Below, one piece after another: positions 5,489 to 6,626 of a DNA stretch of 6,626 nt (positions within the stretch are counted from its first letter, which is position 1; every line of letters starts with the position of its first letter). Below the pieces are notes generated by a model. The model ran no database searches, was not told the origin of the DNA, and saw only the letters and a program-made list of their open reading frames with translations. The translations under genes and the position numbers were made by a program. The stretch lies in the NCBI GenBank assembly GCA_031278025.1, contig JAITLF010000094.1, positions 1-6,626 of the forward strand, read 5' to 3'. This stretch comes from Treponema sp. GTDB lineage: Bacteria; Spirochaetota; Spirochaetia; Treponematales; Breznakiellaceae.

Positions 5489-6232
5489 ATGACTGGACTT
5501 ACTTCAGTAAGCTTCCGTTCCCTTACCGCCGGAACGATCATCGGCCTGGCAAAAAGCGCCGGTCTTGACGGTATTGAATGGGGAGCTGATATTCATGTAC
5601 CTCCCGGAGATATATCTTTAGCCGAAAAAATAAAGGCGGAAACCCTGGAAGCGGGTCTCTTGGTTTTGTCCTACGGTTCTTATTATAAACTTCCAAAAGG
5701 CGGCGTTTTTACGCCGGTACTGGAAACAGCCGCCGCCCTGGGCGCGCCGCTGGTCCGCGTCTGGGCCGGGGCGCTCCCCTCGGCCCAGTCTGACGAATCC
5801 TATTACAGAAGTGTTGCTACGGAACTGCGTACCGTGTGCGCCAGGGCCGCTGAACGCGGTATACGCATCGGCCTTGAGTACCACCGGGGTACCCTGACCG
5901 ACACGTGTGAGAGCGCCGAAAAATTGCTCCGTATTACGGATTGCGAAAACCTGAGTACCTACTGGCAGCCCAACCCGGATCTGTCCGCGACGGAACACCG
6001 GAGGGAAATTGCCTTTTTGCTTCCCAGGATTTCTTATGTTCATGTCTTTTATTGGGAGAAGGGTAATGTCCGCCGTCCTCTTGCGGAAGGTGAAAGCCTT
6101 TGGAAGGAATATACGTGTCTGCTCGGAAAAGAGCGGGAGTACATCATGGAATTTGTCATGGACGATGACGAGGCGAATTTTTCTGCCGACGCGCGAACAC
6201 TCCGCCGTCTGCTTTCCAAAGCCCCGGCATAA
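5489..6232 (+). CDS. Sugar phosphate isomerase/epimerase-like TIM barrel
   Basis: A 247-residue protein of the xylose-isomerase-like TIM-barrel (AP endonuclease family 2) superfamily. Recognisable pieces are GLDGIEWG (25-32) followed by HVPPGD (36-41), SYGSYY (61-66), VRVWAG (89-94), GLEYHRGTLTD (128-138), YWQPNPD (158-164), VHVFYW (184-189) and MEFV (220-223). Relatives use a Glu/Asp/His/Glu metal site for aldose-ketose isomerisation or epimerisation. Here Glu130, His185 and Glu221 are good candidates, but the position usually filled by an acidic residue falls in the WQPN loop, so the metal site may differ. The ATG at 5489 has AAGG at 5474-5477, overlapping the upstream stop codon. The protein is probably cytoplasmic and works with the dehydrogenase. 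The actual sugar, and whether it isomerises, epimerises or dehydrates, cannot be told. Confidence 0.88.
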   Translation: MTGLTSVSFRSLTAGTIIGLAKSAGLDGIEWGADIHVPPGDISLAEKIKAETLEAGLLVLSYGSYYKLPKGGVFTPVLETAAALGAPLVRVWAGALPSAQSDESYYRSVATELRTVCARAAERGIRIGLEYHRGTLTDTCESAEKLLRITDCENLSTYWQPNPDLSATEHRREIAFLLPRISYVHVFYWEKGNVRRPLAEGESLWKEYTCLLGKEREYIMEFVMDDDEANFSADARTLRRLLSKAPA

Positions 6233-6290
6233 ACAGGGGTGGGGTACAACATCTATCACCTAATGCTGAAGAGCCTTACCGCCGGCGCCC
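6233..6290. other. Short gap between convergent genes
   Basis: Fifty-eight bases separate two converging stop codons. A bidirectional terminator would be expected. The best structure I see is a weak CCTTA (6274-6278) / TAAGG (6292-6296) pairing that includes the hydrolase stop, with no T-run. No convincing terminator is visible. Confidence 0.5.
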
Positions 6291-6626
6291 TTAAGGAATA
6301 GGCTTGTTGCCGGTATACCCGTCCATGGCTTTCCATGCCTCTTCCGGAAAGAACCTGTGAGGGCCGTGATCGAGGATGAGCTTGAGATTTTTTGGGGACC
6401 CTGCGGCTTCATACACGCGCAGAGCGTCTTCAAAGGCCCTCTTGACGCCCTGTTGCGGGAAAATGGAATCATCGGTTCCTGCCACAACGATCATGGGGCG
6501 GGGGGCAATGAGCCCGGCCAGATCCCCCATGTCAAAGTAACGCCTTATATTGGGGATGAAATTGCAGGGGCAATGGAATACAGCGCCGATGCAGTCGTCA
6601 TAGGAACAAAGATACCCGGCGACTAT
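6291..6626 (-). CDS. Alpha/beta hydrolase, acetyl(xylan) esterase-like, C-terminal part
   Basis: The minus-strand frame is open from the window's right edge to the TAA at 6293-6291, giving 111 C-terminal residues; the start lies outside. The pattern HCPCNFIPNI, then DMGDLAGLIAPRP, then VAGTDDSIFP and DHGPHRFF is that of dienelactone-hydrolase/acetylesterase-like alpha/beta hydrolases. The TDD aspartate and the GPHRF histidine would be two members of the catalytic triad; the nucleophile Ser is outside. Such enzymes commonly remove acyl groups from sugars or glycans, so the gene would suit a carbohydrate-use locus next to the sugar isomerase-like gene it faces. The ATG at 6530 is internal, since similarity extends upstream of it to the edge. 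Substrate and cellular location cannot be judged without the N-terminus. Confidence 0.85.
   Translation of the reverse strand: MVAGYLCSYDDCIGAVFHCPCNFIPNIRRYFDMGDLAGLIAPRPMIVVAGTDDSIFPQQGVKRAFEDALRVYEAAGSPKNLKLILDHGPHRFFPEEAWKAMDGYTGNKPIP

Noticed and set aside
5618..6259. Long minus-strand open frame (213 codons) opposite the TIM-barrel gene
   Set aside because: It mirrors a clearly conserved plus-strand gene, and its translation resembles no family.
1..6626. CRISPR array, tRNA/rRNA gene, insertion sequence or phage attachment site
   Set aside because: No regularly spaced repeats, cloverleaf-like segment, transposase motif or terminal inverted repeats were seen on reading either strand.

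Overview
The window is a compact, GC-rich bacterial stretch holding two divergent metabolic gene sets, with part of another gene at each edge. Genes are closely packed, carry purine-rich ribosome binding sites (AGGAGG, GAGGAG, GGAGG), and belong to families common in anaerobic fermenters of gut and sediment: an iron-sulfur old-yellow-enzyme relative, a fumarate-reductase-type flavoprotein, a D-2-hydroxyacid dehydrogenase, a xylose-isomerase-like TIM barrel and a carbohydrate-esterase-like hydrolase. A host-associated anaerobe such as a spirochaete or a Clostridia relative is a reasonable guess, but no marker gene is present and the assignment is low confidence.

Left half (about 1-4344, minus strand, read right to left). 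The apparent operon begins with a broken 3' remnant of a D-2-hydroxyacid dehydrogenase gene (4135-4344). It runs by a TAATG stop/start overlap into an SDR oxidoreductase (3368-4135). Ten bases later comes a single-domain OYE-family reductase with a four-Cys iron-sulfur signature (2194-3357). This overlaps a 686-residue FAD protein of the succinate dehydrogenase/fumarate reductase/NadB family (159-2219). After a 109-base gap with a perfect hairpin, a further minus-strand gene seems to start at 49 and leave the window. SDR, Fe-S OYE and fumarate-reductase-like flavoprotein is the same trio of enzyme classes that reduces isoflavones to equol in gut bacteria, so a stepwise reductive pathway on an enone or similar substrate is the leading hypothesis. 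The substrate is unknown.

Centre (4345-4457). This is a short AT-rich divergent control region. It has a good plus-strand promoter candidate, an 8-bp inverted repeat bracketing its -35 element and spacer, a leader hairpin and a G7 tract that forms part of a ribosome binding site.

Right half (4458-6232, plus strand). An intact D-2-hydroxyacid dehydrogenase is followed 14 bases later by a sugar-phosphate isomerase/epimerase-like TIM barrel, a two-gene operon probably acting on a sugar or sugar acid. Facing it is the C-terminal part of an alpha/beta hydrolase (6291-6626) of a type often annotated as acetyl(xylan) esterase. Together these suggest use of plant-derived glycosides or decorated sugars. 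The most informative sequence-level finding is the dehydrogenase remnant: it contains an exact 10-bp tandem duplication, and removing one copy restores a Glu-Pro catalytic motif in frame with the downstream TPH motif.
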